DNA of 64,000 nucleotides from Bacteroidota bacterium (GCA_030698405.1 JAUYMU010000005.1:109801-173800); one strand, 5' to 3'. Counted from the stretch's first letter, positions 52,258 to 62,458 are shown. Notes: generated from the sequence alone by a model not told the origin. Made by a program: numbers and translations.

Positions 52258-55200
52258 TTATTTCAGGTAGAACTGTTTGTAGAATTCCATGTAAGTTAAA
52301 ATGTTTTTGCTCTGTAAAAATATCGGTTCGTTTTCAGGACTAATGATAAAATTACGGTAGTTGGCATTTTCCAACGGCCCGTAAACCTGCTGATCGCTTG
52401 CAATTGCACGCAGATAATCAAGGGCTGATTGTTTTGAAGCCAATCCTTCCACCTTTATAATAATCCTGAAATCGTCGAGCATTGGGCTGGAAACCCTCAA
52501 ATTTGGCTGCGGATAATTCTTGTTGTTGAACTGCTTAACAGATTCAATAAGCCTTTCAGGATTAATTTCTTCTTTGGGAACAATCAGGAAGAATGATTGT
52601 GTTCCCTGAATATTTTGTTTGTATGGCCCGTTGTAAGCAGGTAATTGCTTATTTTGGGCGCTTGCATCCGTTTCAGTTCCAATGTATTTTGTCTTGAAAA
52701 AGTCCAGGTAATCGTTGATTCTCCGTGTCTCAGTAAGTTTTTTCAGGTTGGCATCGGTAATAATAAAATTTCGGTAGCCCAAAGTGTCGAGACTGCGGAA
52801 CAATTTACGGTTTGCCACTGCTTTTGTGAAGTAACCGATTGCTTCGTTCTTGGTTTTAAATGAATGTACAATCATCACCTTATTTTCAGCCATTTGTTTC
52901 TCTTCAATAGTGAGTCCGGCCTGACGGTATTCGTCGCGGTTGTGTGCTGCAAATGCCGCAATAACCGGTTTGAGGTTAAATCCGGGTGCATTTACTGCAA
53001 TCACATAATTCTGAAGTCCGGTTTCTTCATTGGAATACAAATCACTTCCGGAGCCTGAAGAAGAGATGGTTACAAACGATCCTCTCTCTTTCAGCAATTC
53101 TTCTTCTGCCTGGGCTTTTGCCATTAATTCTTCAGGTTCAGGCAAAATCTCGTCGGTGAAATCGCTGGAAATGAACTTGCTGTAATTCAGGACGAAAAAT
53201 TTCAGGTATTCAACGTAATCCTTGTCGGAGGTGATTTCGCGGAAGTTGGTTGAAGAAGCCACAAAGTTGATGTATTTGATATTTTTGAGTACTTCAAAAA
53301 CTTCCCGCTTTTTGATGATCGACCTGAAATAAATCAGGCCTTGTTCTTTGTCGTTGAGTGAGCGGATGAGCAACAGCGAAGTGTTGTTGTTCAGTGTTTG
53401 TGTTTCAATATCGAAATCGAATTTTGTATAATGGTCGATGTTGTAATTGGCGATGTCGAATTTCAGGCGGTTAAGGTCGATGTTGGCATTTCGTGGATAT
53501 GCAATCACAAAATAATGCAACAAATCTTCGTCGTACGAGAATTTACCTTCGAACTCGTCGGTACCTCTTTTATTTCCGGGCAGTAATTCGTTGTTTTGGA
53601 TTTGGTCGTTCAGGTATCCGATATCTACCAGGTTTTGGTAATTGGCCAATGTGCTGTCCTGAATTAATTTCAGGATTTGCTCGGCCAAAGGCTTTGGTTC
53701 TGCTTTCGGATAAGTGGCGATGTATTCGTTCAGTAATTTGCTGAAACCTTCCCAGTTTGTCTGAGTACCGTTGTCAACCATTTTTATGAATTGTATCTTC
53801 GGTATCAGCGCACTGTCGGGCTGCATGGTCATAATCTGATCTGCAGTATTTCCGGCTTGGGTATATTGACCGTTCTTGAATTCCAGAAATGCCTTTTGGT
53901 ACAACCTGTTAACACTGTCGGCTTTCGCTTCGAGCTCGATAAAGTAATTCGGGTTCAGCAAATATTTGGCATATTTTGAATCGGGATATTGGGCAATGAT
54001 CAGATTTTTATAGTATTCGGATCTTTCCTGATTTGCCATTTTATTGTACAAATCCCACAATTCAAAATAGGACGAAAGCGTGAAAATATTGTCAGGATAA
54101 CGTCTGTTCAAGTCCTCGAATGACTCGGAAGAACGCGGAAAATCAGAAAAATCGATTTTGAAAATTCGTCCGGCATTGAAAAGCGCATTTCTGATGTTGT
54201 TGTGCGAAACATTCATCAGCGAATCGTTCACCGGCAAATTCTGTGTATAGTATTCGCGGCTTTTTACATCCGTGACTTTTTTTACCTGTGCACCATCGGC
54301 CATCAGCGAATCTTCTTCGGCTTCCGCCATTTGATCTTCGATCACACTTCGTTTGTCGGCTCTGCGCCAGCCGTCTTCGAGTTTGCGTTTTCCCCAAAGT
54401 CGCTCAAATTCCACTTTTCCGTAGGCAACAGTCGTTGGGCTGTAAAAGTACCATCCGGCGCCTTCCTGTTGCTGGCTCAGGCCAAATCGACTTTCGTTCT
54501 GCCTGAAATAACTCCGGTCCATCAGCTGAGCCGCTTCGTCCTTTTTGTCTTTGGCTTCTTTCTCGGCAGCTTCCATGATCCATTTATCGATCAGCTTATT
54601 TCTTGAAGGTTCGTCCATTAATGCAATGCGCTGCAAACTGTCTTCGCGTTCAACAGTGTAAATGTTGTCAGTAAGTCGGGTAAGGCTTCGGTGACGATTT
54701 TCTATTTCAGGATAATTCGGATATTGATCATCGATCACCACCATCGCGCTGTCGTAATAGCTCTGCGAGTTTTTGTAGTTCAGGTCGTCAAAATATATTT
54801 GCGCAAGGGTGAGGCACGAGAGAGCGCGCTGGTACATATTGGTTGAACTCAGCGATGCCGATTTTATGTATTCTTCAATCGCAAGATCCCGTTTTCCTTC
54901 TTTCATTGAAATATTGCCTATCGCAAAATAAATCTGATCACGGAATTCGAGGTTCTTTTTGTCGCGAAGCATTTTCCGAAGTTCTTTTTTCAACTTTTCA
55001 GCATCGCCGGTTCCGGTAAAAGTGCCGGCAGCGCTGATGCGCGCGTTGAAAGCCATTGTGTATGGCGGGTTCATCCGGGTAACTTCCCTGAAGGTTTCGG
55101 AGGCTTTTTCGGTATTGCCGGTTTCTTGGTACCATTGGGCCAAAATGTATTTGTAACGAAGCCGGTCCTCCTTTTTGTCAGCTTGTTTTACTGCGATCGA

Positions 55201-55887
55201 CAGGAAAGGAATTCCTTCGGTGTACAAAAGTTGTTTGGCATAGTAATCAGAGGTAACTGCAGCCAGTTCACCGTCAAGTTTCCGGGGAAAGCTTTCGTCC
55301 ATTTGCAGCAACTGGATCAATTCATAAGCCTCAACATAGCGTTCCAGTTCATTATAACAACGAATCAGCCAGATATTAGCAACATGTTTGTTCGGATCGT
55401 CTTCGAATTTTCGCACCACGTAAGAGAAATTCTCGATGGCTGCTGCAAAATTGTGCTGGTAGTAATAGGCTTTTCCCATCAGAATATAGGCATCATCTAC
55501 CCAATTATTGAATTCTTCCTGACTGGCAAATTTGATGTAGGATTTACTCCTGTTTTTTCTGCGTTTTGGTTTTTTTGTGATCGAGTGCGACTGTATTAGT
55601 TTCGAACCTTTCAGCACTGCATTGTCCATATCGCCTGTTGCAGCTGTGGCCGTGGTTGGGTTGCTCGATTTGTAGATTGGCAAAACCTTCGAAAAATCAT
55701 CTTCCACCGATTTGTTGACCTTTTCAACACCGGCACGAAGGCTTTCCCTTCCGTTGAAATATACATTGTAATGGGCAGTAACATTGTTATAGGCACGCGA
55801 TACAACTGTATTTTTTTCAGTTGAACAACCTGCCAGAATTAACAACACCACAACAAAAAATATGCGATATGAAAACCGTTTTCCCAA
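52258..55887 (-). CDS. porW: PorW/SprE, TPR lipoprotein of T9SS
   Basis: A 1209-residue lipoprotein (lipobox L-A-G-C at about residue 21; S-T-E-K-N follows). N-terminal third has tetratricopeptide-like units (A-Y-I-L-M-G-K-A-Y-Y-Y, then Y-E-L-I-Q-L-L-Q), followed by further helical repeats and three to four C-terminal repeats of a Y-F/V-R-x-I-x-x-x-x-x-x-x-x-L-x-x-x-x-Y-R-N-F-I type. It is longer than the 600-900 residues usual in the family. PorW joins the ring and translocon; it starts 5 bases before porX and is cotranscribed. Confidence 0.93.
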   Translation of the reverse strand: MGKRFSYRIFFVVVLLILAGCSTEKNTVVSRAYNNVTAHYNVYFNGRESLRAGVEKVNKSVEDDFSKVLPIYKSSNPTTATAATGDMDNAVLKGSKLIQSHSITKKPKRRKNRSKSYIKFASQEEFNNWVDDAYILMGKAYYYQHNFAAAIENFSYVVRKFEDDPNKHVANIWLIRCYNELERYVEAYELIQLLQMDESFPRKLDGELAAVTSDYYAKQLLYTEGIPFLSIAVKQADKKEDRLRYKYILAQWYQETGNTEKASETFREVTRMNPPYTMAFNARISAAGTFTGTGDAEKLKKELRKMLRDKKNLEFRDQIYFAIGNISMKEGKRDLAIEEYIKSASLSSTNMYQRALSCLTLAQIYFDDLNYKNSQSYYDSAMVVIDDQYPNYPEIENRHRSLTRLTDNIYTVEREDSLQRIALMDEPSRNKLIDKWIMEAAEKEAKDKKDEAAQLMDRSYFRQNESRFGLSQQQEGAGWYFYSPTTVAYGKVEFERLWGKRKLEDGWRRADKRSVIEDQMAEAEEDSLMADGAQVKKVTDVKSREYYTQNLPVNDSLMNVSHNNIRNALFNAGRIFKIDFSDFPRSSESFEDLNRRYPDNIFTLSSYFELWDLYNKMANQERSEYYKNLIIAQYPDSKYAKYLLNPNYFIELEAKADSVNRLYQKAFLEFKNGQYTQAGNTADQIMTMQPDSALIPKIQFIKMVDNGTQTNWEGFSKLLNEYIATYPKAEPKPLAEQILKLIQDSTLANYQNLVDIGYLNDQIQNNELLPGNKRGTDEFEGKFSYDEDLLHYFVIAYPRNANIDLNRLKFDIANYNIDHYTKFDFDIETQTLNNNTSLLLIRSLNDKEQGLIYFRSIIKKREVFEVLKNIKYINFVASSTNFREITSDKDYVEYLKFFVLNYSKFISSDFTDEILPEPEELMAKAQAEEELLKERGSFVTISSSGSGSDLYSNEETGLQNYVIAVNAPGFNLKPVIAAFAAHNRDEYRQAGLTIEEKQMAENKVMIVHSFKTKNEAIGYFTKAVANRKLFRSLDTLGYRNFIITDANLKKLTETRRINDYLDFFKTKYIGTETDASAQNKQLPAYNGPYKQNIQGTQSFFLIVPKEEINPERLIESVKQFNNKNYPQPNLRVSSPMLDDFRIIIKVEGLASKQSALDYLRAIASDQQVYGPLENANYRNFIISPENEPIFLQSKNILTYMEFYKQFYLK

Positions 55888-56216
55888 TAGCTGAGTTTTG
55901 AATGACTTTAGAATAAACTGCCAATTCGGAATAATATTGTATAAAACTCCTTAGAATATGCAGGTTTCCTCTGTCAAAAATGCATTTATTTTAATGCCTG
56001 CAATATTACAAACTTTCGCTGAAACGAACGTATTGTATATTGCTTTTCCTGATTTTGAGTTTTACCTGTTAACTTCTTATACGACTGTTTAATTTCCATA
56101 GTAAAAGAATCGGCATTTATGCGCAAGGTGTGAATCATGTAACATTTTTTACAAGTTATGTAACAAATAGATCAATGATTCATCTTAACTTTGTGCAGTT
56201 AACACATTAACAATCC
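55888..56216. other. Intergenic region between divergent porW and patatin genes
   Basis: 329 bases, AT-rich. TAACTTTG at 56186-56193 fits the TAnnTTTG box and is 23 bases before the patatin ATG. TGCAGG near 55960 and CCTGCA near 56000 could form a weak stem. Nothing else seen. Confidence 0.5.
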
Positions 56217-57032
56217 ATGCACGAGAATCCAAAACCCTATAAATTCGGCATTTCACTTAGTGGAGGCGGAGCCAGGGGCATTGTTCACATTGGGGTGCTC
56301 GAAGCCCTTCATAAATATGGTATCCGACCCGAAATTATTTCAGGAGCAAGTGCAGGAGCGCTGGTGGGCGTTTTTTATGCCGCTGGCATGGAACCCTTGC
56401 AGATTTTGGAATTGGTGAAGGCCAACAAAATGGTGAAGATGTTCAAATGGCAAATGCCCTCAAACGGATTGATTGACATCAAGAAGGTTTTGTCGCTCCT
56501 CGAAATGAACATTGAAAAGGATGATTTTGCAAGCCTCAAAAAACCATTTTATTGCTCTGTCGTAAACCTCAACAGTGGTCATTCAGAAATTAAGCATGAA
56601 GGCAAACTGTTTCAATGGGTATTGGCTTCAGCGTCGATTCCGATTATATTCGAGCCGCAGGTAATCGACGGAAATTCATACGTCGATGGTGGCTTGCTCA
56701 ACAATCTGCCGGTTGACTGTATTCGAAATCAATGCCGGATACTGATTGGTGTGCATGTGAACCACAACGGTACACAGGAGAATATTTCAGGAATAAAAGC
56801 AGTTGCAGAAAGGACTTTCCGTTTGGCAATGAGCCAGAATGTAAGGGAAAGCCTAACCAAATGCGATTTCGTGATCGACCCGCCTGAAACAAGAAAATTC
56901 AATACGTTCGACTTTAAGAAAGCCGATGAGCTCTTTAAGATTGGATTCGAGGAAACAGAAAAAAGGATACTTGAAATGTTCGATTCAATTGATTTGAACC
57001 AGATTATTCAGGAAACCAGCCGCAAGGCATAA
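56217..57032 (+). CDS. Patatin-like phospholipase
   Basis: A 271-residue serine hydrolase without signal peptide. Oxyanion loop G-G-G-A-R-G, nucleophile elbow G-A-S-A-G, catalytic Asp in D-G-G-L-L-N-N-L-P. It is the short, RssA-like bacterial form and probably acts on membrane lipids from the cytoplasm. Confidence 0.92.
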   Translation: MHENPKPYKFGISLSGGGARGIVHIGVLEALHKYGIRPEIISGASAGALVGVFYAAGMEPLQILELVKANKMVKMFKWQMPSNGLIDIKKVLSLLEMNIEKDDFASLKKPFYCSVVNLNSGHSEIKHEGKLFQWVLASASIPIIFEPQVIDGNSYVDGGLLNNLPVDCIRNQCRILIGVHVNHNGTQENISGIKAVAERTFRLAMSQNVRESLTKCDFVIDPPETRKFNTFDFKKADELFKIGFEETEKRILEMFDSIDLNQIIQETSRKA

Positions 57033-57077
57033 AGGATATTTTAAAACCGTTTTTTAACACTTTAAATTTTGATACAA

Positions 57078-57944
57078 ATGAAAAAGTTACTATTTATTTT
57101 GTCAGTTGTTGTGCTTACTTCATGTGGTCAGCACAAAAAGGAGGTTGCACGCATGCAAGCCGTACAAGATAGCATTGCACAATTGGCTGTGCAAAAAGAC
57201 GCTTCAATTCTGGAGTTATTGGGCGATATGAACGAAATACAAGCAAACCTGGACTCAATTAAAACCCTTGAAAAAATCGTTTCCGTTCAAACTTCATCAG
57301 GTGGAGAGTTAAAATCGGTTGCCAAAAAACGCATCGCCGAAGACATTGCACAGATCAATAGCCTGCTTCAGAAAAATAAAGAACTGGTGAAAAACCTTCA
57401 GGCAAAACTCCGCGCATCGAACACCAGAATTGCTGAAGTCGAAAAAATGATGGAGCTGCTGAACAAACAAATGGGTGACAAAGATTCAGAAATTGCCGTT
57501 TTGAAAATGGAGCTTAACAATCTGAATGTTAATGTTGCCGGGCTGAAAGAAGAAATAGAGGTGATAACAGCAGAAAGCGAACAAACCATTATGGAAAAAA
57601 ATCAGGCCATTGAAGCGCAGGTAATTGCAATGAACACTGCCTATTATGCCTTCGGAACAAAAAAGGAACTGGAAGAAAAGAATGTAATTGAAAAAGAAGG
57701 TGGCTTTTTGGGACTTGGAAAGACCCTCAAAATGAAGAAGGATTTTAACCGCGATTATTTCATGAGAATTGATATCCGCGAGTTTAACCAGTTACCGTTG
57801 AATACAAAGAAAGCCAAAGTGGTTACTTTCCATCCTGCCGAAACATACCATCTGACAGGAGAAAAAACTGTTGAAAGTCTGGTAATCGATCAACCGTCAG
57901 AATTCTGGAAAGCATCGAAATACCTGCTGATTGTAGTTGAATAA
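57078..57944 (+). CDS. Cbp1-like coiled-coil lipoprotein
   Basis: A 288-residue lipoprotein: lipobox L-T-S-C near residue 16, a long heptad coiled coil (about residues 25-185), then a globular end with Y-A-F-G-T-K-K-E-L, D-F-N-R-D-Y-F-M-R-I-D and F-W-K-A-S-K-Y-L. This pattern matches the Bacteroidota family called Cbp1 collagen-binding adhesin, from memory; whether this one binds collagen is open. ATG at 57078 chosen over TTG at 57069 because it starts the signal peptide. Confidence 0.75.
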   Translation: MKKLLFILSVVVLTSCGQHKKEVARMQAVQDSIAQLAVQKDASILELLGDMNEIQANLDSIKTLEKIVSVQTSSGGELKSVAKKRIAEDIAQINSLLQKNKELVKNLQAKLRASNTRIAEVEKMMELLNKQMGDKDSEIAVLKMELNNLNVNVAGLKEEIEVITAESEQTIMEKNQAIEAQVIAMNTAYYAFGTKKELEEKNVIEKEGGFLGLGKTLKMKKDFNRDYFMRIDIREFNQLPLNTKKAKVVTFHPAETYHLTGEKTVESLVIDQPSEFWKASKYLLIVVE

Positions 57945-57986
57945 TTTATCGAAAACTATAAAAACTATTAACCCGATAAATCCGAA

Positions 57987-58026
57987 ATCAAAAGAGGCTC
58001 CGTTCTAGAAGCCTCTTTTGATTTTT
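57987..58026. terminator. Bidirectional terminator between convergent genes
   Basis: A 13-bp perfect stem (57987-57999 with 58010-58022) followed by T5 on the plus strand; the A-rich left flank gives T-rich RNA on the minus strand. Confidence 0.85.
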
Positions 58027-59491
58027 AATCTACAACCAATTTTCCTGAATATTCTGTTGATGTAGAAGAAGTATGCCTGTAAAAATAGATTCTGTTTTTA
58101 AAACCGGTTAATTTAATTTTACCAGTAGAACCTTTGAATTGTTCGGTTTTAACCAAAGTGCCATTTTGGTTGTAAATCCTAACTTCATGTGTTCCGGAAT
58201 CATCATTCAATTGAAAAGTGACCACATTGCGGGCTGGATTGGGGAAAACCTGCAATCCTGCGTGGTTTTTAAGGTTTTGGACACCGGTAATTACCAGTTT
58301 TTCGCCCCATTCCGTTTCTCCCTTTTTATAATAAACCAGTTTTCGCTCTTCCGAGTCGCCTGCATAACCGCGGCATTGGTAATACGGCCCGCCGAGACCA
58401 TCAATATAACGCTTCTCTGGCAGGCAACCCTCACCAGCAATAGTACTCCAACAATCTCCGTTGCCTGAATATACATAGAGTTCATTCATTGCGGAGGGTT
58501 GAATCTTCGTCCGAAATTCATCGTTGCGCATATGCATCTGTTGCGCAGAATTGCCTTGGAAGATCGGCTCACCGGGCAATTTGTCGAATCCAGGGTTGGC
58601 CAATACCACCGAACGCACCGTGTCGTTGAAAGTTTCCAAAGTAGTTTTGTCGGTGTAAACGGTTTTAATGCTTTGTTTGCGGGCGTACCGGTAAACAATG
58701 GAGTCGGCATGGTTGGTACGCTCAAGGTATTTATAAATGCACCGGCTGTAGTATTCGCGAACGGGGAGGAAAAAATTGGGATCGCCAATGTTGTGCTCCT
58801 GCACATGCAATTCGTCGCCCGGATTAAAGCCGTTCACATCGAACCACGTCAGATTTTGTAGGCCGACTTTGTGATTGGTAAGCCCGGCCAGCGTATAACT
58901 CATTGGCATATCATGGGGAGACCTGACAAAAATATCGGGGTAGAGATAAAAGTTGAGTGTTTCGACAAAGCCATACATTTTGCTGATTTTTACCTTTAGT
59001 TTGTTCAACGCATGGTCAACCATGTTCCCCTGTTGGTCAAGCAGCCGGAAGGCAATTGTTTTTACAGAGTCGCTTATGCCCAGAACAGTTCCCAACTCAG
59101 CAGCCTGCACACGGGCCTCCACCCTAAAGGTGTCGGCACGTTGAAAGGCAATCCACGTTTCGTTTAGCAGAGCCTGGGTTTTTAAGGTTATTGTATCGCC
59201 ATCTCTGTTGAAAAACAGGTTGGTGCCGTCGGGTTTTATGACCACTTTTTCACCGATCCACGAAGCTTTGTAAGGAGAAATGCAACCTGCCGATACTTCC
59301 TGAATGGTAGCAAATGGGTACAAAATGGTGTCAGCGGCTGCTACTTTCACCGAATCGACCCTCAGGCCATTAATTCCTAAAGAATTTTTGAAAAGCACTG
59401 TCTGGTTGGCATAGACTGTTTGATAATCGTGTGCCACGGTTTTTAATGCGACGATGGCCAAAAGCAAAAAGAATATGTAGCGGGTTTTCAT
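58025..59491 (-). CDS. Secreted protein with T9SS type A sorting domain, function unknown
   Basis: Encodes 488 residues from the ATG at 59491, which opens a clean signal peptide (F-F-L-L-L-A-I-V-A-L); the frame is open 61 codons further upstream, but that part is not signal-like. No catalytic family recognised. The mature region is beta-rich with cysteines in D-C-W-S-T-I-A-G-E-G-C-L. The last 75 residues are a T9SS CTD: F-P-N-P-A-R-N-V-V-T, I-Y-N-Q-N-G and a closing G-K-L-V-V-D. Confidence 0.8.
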   Translation of the reverse strand: MKTRYIFFLLLAIVALKTVAHDYQTVYANQTVLFKNSLGINGLRVDSVKVAAADTILYPFATIQEVSAGCISPYKASWIGEKVVIKPDGTNLFFNRDGDTITLKTQALLNETWIAFQRADTFRVEARVQAAELGTVLGISDSVKTIAFRLLDQQGNMVDHALNKLKVKISKMYGFVETLNFYLYPDIFVRSPHDMPMSYTLAGLTNHKVGLQNLTWFDVNGFNPGDELHVQEHNIGDPNFFLPVREYYSRCIYKYLERTNHADSIVYRYARKQSIKTVYTDKTTLETFNDTVRSVVLANPGFDKLPGEPIFQGNSAQQMHMRNDEFRTKIQPSAMNELYVYSGNGDCWSTIAGEGCLPEKRYIDGLGGPYYQCRGYAGDSEERKLVYYKKGETEWGEKLVITGVQNLKNHAGLQVFPNPARNVVTFQLNDDSGTHEVRIYNQNGTLVKTEQFKGSTGKIKLTGFKNRIYFYRHTSSTSTEYSGKLVVD

Positions 59492-59564
59492 GAGAAAATA
59501 ATTTGTTTGAACTGGGATTCCCTCTCTTTTTGAAAGAGAAAATCCCTTTGCTATTAGGAATAAC

Positions 59565-61034
59565 CTAATATACCAAAATTTTCCCGGTTTGGATTTCACC
59601 TTTGTCTGATTCAAAGCGATAGAGGTAAATGCCGGTTGAAGGCAGACAAAATTGGGTAACAGATTGATTGACAACTTGCCCTAAAATCAGTTTCCCTTTG
59701 ATATCAAAAACAAATAGTTTACCTGCTTTGGCTTCAGTAAGCTGTATTTGCAGCATTTCGTGGTTGTTGGTAAAAACCTGAACCAGATTTGGTTGTTGTT
59801 GAAATTGTTGAACTCCGGTGCTCAAATAGCAGTTGTTGATTTTCGGATCAGCATAAATTAAGCTTTCACCCGAATAAAAACAAAGCAACGCTGGAAAACA
59901 CCAGGCATCACCAGTAGCGAATAACCTTGGGTATTCCAACCCAAACTTAAGCGATCCAATTCCTTCAACAAAGACATCATTTATTGAATAACCCCCCAGT
60001 TCACTATTATAATAACTAAATACTGTGACATACTGGGCAATCCGTTCTTTCTGATCAGGCCATAGCAAGGTTTTTATAGAGTCGATTCGGATATAATATT
60101 GTGTAATTACATCTCCCCTTTCAAACAACTGCATAATCATGGTATCGCCCTTCTTTAAAGTGAAGTTGAATTGCAAAATCTCTTCGGTTTTATTGGCCAA
60201 AAATACCTTACCTGCTTCCTCCCTGATATACGATTTCATGCTTTCTTTTGCACACAGTGAATCGGCACAGCTTACCAATTTTTTGTACTGCTTTTCATTC
60301 ATCAATGTATCGCCTTCAGAATGAAGAAAGGAGGTTGACCACTTGTCGTAAGGATTCAAAGGACTTTCGTTCACGCAATGTGTTCCAATGTTCCATTTGA
60401 GCGAAGCATCCAGAATAGAGACATTTTCACCCTGTGGAAAACAAGTAGAAAAGCGGAGGTTATGGTATATCAATTGATCGTTTTCAGAATAGCACACCAA
60501 GTTTAATGCTGAACCGGTTGTATAAAAACTGCCTAAGCCTTCCAATACGCCCCAGATACTGCCAATGCCTTCAATCCATTGGGGACCACCATCAGGATCA
60601 AAAAAATAGATTTGTTTTCGTGGTACTGTTGAGCTTCCAAATGTTGCATTGATTACTTTGGTGACCTTAATGTATGATTGCCCGTCACCTGTCAAAATGC
60701 TATCGCCCTTTTCAAGGCTAAAGTCATAGAGCAGCATATCCTTCTCCGTATATTCATTGAAAATAAAGACTTTTCGCGTTGTTGGTTCTTCGCGGATACA
60801 TCCATCCAAAGTCCATTGAGAATGCAGGGCATCATCCGATTTCATGATCTTTTTATATCCCAGTCCATTTATGGTCGTGTCGCCCATGAATTTGATGAAA
60901 TAACTGCTGTAATTACTCCTATGCATGGTTCCTATACTTGTATTGCTCCACAATTTGCCATTCTGTAGTAGGGTTTGACCCTGACAGTGGAGTAAAAACA
61001 GCATAAATAAGAACATTACGTCTGCTTTTTTCAT
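59565..61034 (-). CDS. Secreted protein with internal duplication and T9SS sorting domain
   Basis: Encodes 489 residues from the ATG at 61034. Signal peptide at 1-20. Two halves repeat one motif order: W-N/S-x-x-I-G-T, F-L/M-x-G-D-T-x-x-N, Y-K-K, I-R-E-E with V-F-x-x-N-x-x-x-E, F-x-L-K/E-K-G-D, then G-I-G-S and C-F-P/Y-S. The C-terminal 75 residues are a T9SS type A domain (F-D-I-K-G-K-L-I-L-G-Q, G-I-Y-L-Y-R-F, G-K-I-L-V-Y), although the usual P-N-P is degenerate. Function unknown. Confidence 0.8.
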   Translation of the reverse strand: MKKADVMFLFMLFLLHCQGQTLLQNGKLWSNTSIGTMHRSNYSSYFIKFMGDTTINGLGYKKIMKSDDALHSQWTLDGCIREEPTTRKVFIFNEYTEKDMLLYDFSLEKGDSILTGDGQSYIKVTKVINATFGSSTVPRKQIYFFDPDGGPQWIEGIGSIWGVLEGLGSFYTTGSALNLVCYSENDQLIYHNLRFSTCFPQGENVSILDASLKWNIGTHCVNESPLNPYDKWSTSFLHSEGDTLMNEKQYKKLVSCADSLCAKESMKSYIREEAGKVFLANKTEEILQFNFTLKKGDTMIMQLFERGDVITQYYIRIDSIKTLLWPDQKERIAQYVTVFSYYNSELGGYSINDVFVEGIGSLKFGLEYPRLFATGDAWCFPALLCFYSGESLIYADPKINNCYLSTGVQQFQQQPNLVQVFTNNHEMLQIQLTEAKAGKLFVFDIKGKLILGQVVNQSVTQFCLPSTGIYLYRFESDKGEIQTGKILVY

Positions 61035-61036
61035 GA

Positions 61037-61825
61037 TTATGGGCATGTTATACTAATACCAGTTTCAATTAATAAACTTGCGCCGGATTGAATCTCAAAT
61101 CCAGCTTCCAAGAGGACTTCATTACTGCAAAGAAAAACAATATTTGAATTATTGTTAATAATACAATTTACATTTAATGAGTTTATTGTTTTATAAGTAC
61201 TATTTGCAGAATTAAGAGTACCGCTAACTGTTTGTGTCAGCATACATGCAGTAGCAGAAGTATTCATTCTGTTGGTATAAGACCATATTTGACTTGCACC
61301 CTGAGTTAAATTAGTATAATCGCGTATCTGAGAACCATTACCCGGATTCTGAATATAAACATCATCATTACTTAAACCATATCCAACGACAGTATGTCCT
61401 CCAGAACCATCAGAATTAAAAAGATGCATCACAATAGGACGATTATTTTGCAAATCACTCTGCACTTGAGCTAAAGAAAGAGGATTCCATATAAATGAAT
61501 TACTTATGGACCAATGATTAATGATCGCTTGGTTCGAACTTATGTACCCTGAATTACAACATCCTACAAAAGGATTTACACAACAATCAACTGTTCCAAA
61601 TCTATTTGGATCATTTTGTCGTGCCACTTCTAATACATCACATAATTGAACATTATTACCATAATAAACAATAACCATTTGATCTGACATAGCCCAACAC
61701 CATTGACCACAACCCGTTATATCGTTGCGATATGGAACATCCAATATTTGTGCTTTAATATCAGAGAAACTAAGACACAAGCTTATGATCATAACTAACT
61801 TGAAAAATATACTTTTATAATTCAT
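61037..61825 (-). CDS. AvrRpt2/C39-like papain-fold cysteine peptidase, secreted
   Basis: A 262-residue protein with a signal peptide (cleaved near I-K-A-Q). Catalytic Cys in G-Q-W-C-W-A-M, His in G-G-H-T-V-V-G-Y-G, Asn in I-Q-N-P-G, the layout of Peptidase_C70. Four to six extra cysteines (V-D-C-C-V-N-P, G-C-C-N-S) suggest disulfides. The C-terminal tail V-L-L-E-A-G-F-E-I-Q-S-G-A-S-L is the short anchor-like repeat common on Bacteroidota exported proteins. Overlaps the preceding gene by 11 bases. Confidence 0.82.
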   Translation of the reverse strand: MNYKSIFFKLVMIISLCLSFSDIKAQILDVPYRNDITGCGQWCWAMSDQMVIVYYGNNVQLCDVLEVARQNDPNRFGTVDCCVNPFVGCCNSGYISSNQAIINHWSISNSFIWNPLSLAQVQSDLQNNRPIVMHLFNSDGSGGHTVVGYGLSNDDVYIQNPGNGSQIRDYTNLTQGASQIWSYTNRMNTSATACMLTQTVSGTLNSANSTYKTINSLNVNCIINNNSNIVFLCSNEVLLEAGFEIQSGASLLIETGISITCP

Positions 61826-62450
61826 GTTTAAGTTTTTTATTTTTTATCTTTAAAATTTCAACGATTTCAGTTGATGAATATTTATCCTTGTTCTCTAAAT
61901 TATTAGATCCACACTGATTTATAGGTCGAAATGCCCAAAAGTTCAAATTATTATTTGCATCACTTGTAACAATACAATATACATTTAACGCGTAATCAAT
62001 AAATAGAGCCTTCGATTTAATATTTTTCATATGTTTACAATTTTCAAAATCATCCATATCAGATGCAAGTACGGGTAAGCCGAACCCAATAGCTTTATAA
62101 CCATCATTTGTTAATTCAATATCTACAAAGCATCTGTATTTATTATTTATAATCAATGGTAATGACCATGTATTTATAGGTTCAAATAAATTCGTTTTGC
62201 TCGTATCGGAAAATGAATAATCTCGAAAATTATAATTTTGGAATGAGTCCCCTACCAAGACCTCTCCGAATTCTTCCCTCGTGTTAAATCCGAAATCCTT
62301 TTCTTTACCAATTGGAATCTTATTTAGATACTTTTCTATCCCTACCTGAACAGCATTGCGAAATAATATGGAATCCGATCGTCCAATATTCTGTGAGAAT
62401 GCTATGTTATGAAACATAGATCCCCATAATACTAATATTATGTATTTCAT
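61815..62450 (-). CDS. Hypothetical exported protein
   Basis: Encodes 211 residues with a signal peptide (cleaved near A-F-S-Q). No known domain seen; E-E-F-G-E-V-L-V-G and I-N-T-W-S-L-P-L-I-I-N-N-K-Y-R-C-F-V-D-I are its most distinctive segments. It lies between the S74 protein (9-base gap) and the cysteine peptidase (11-base overlap), so the three form one operon and may act together; a propeptide- or inhibitor-like role for the peptidase is only a guess. Confidence 0.7.
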   Translation of the reverse strand: MKYIILVLWGSMFHNIAFSQNIGRSDSILFRNAVQVGIEKYLNKIPIGKEKDFGFNTREEFGEVLVGDSFQNYNFRDYSFSDTSKTNLFEPINTWSLPLIINNKYRCFVDIELTNDGYKAIGFGLPVLASDMDDFENCKHMKNIKSKALFIDYALNVYCIVTSDANNNLNFWAFRPINQCGSNNLENKDKYSSTEIVEILKIKNKKLKHEL

Positions 62451-62458
62451 ATCTATTT

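Noticed and set aside
52645..55599. Plus-strand ORFs up to 157 residues opposite porW
   Set aside because: Antisense shadows; porW shows clear coding and family signatures across this span.
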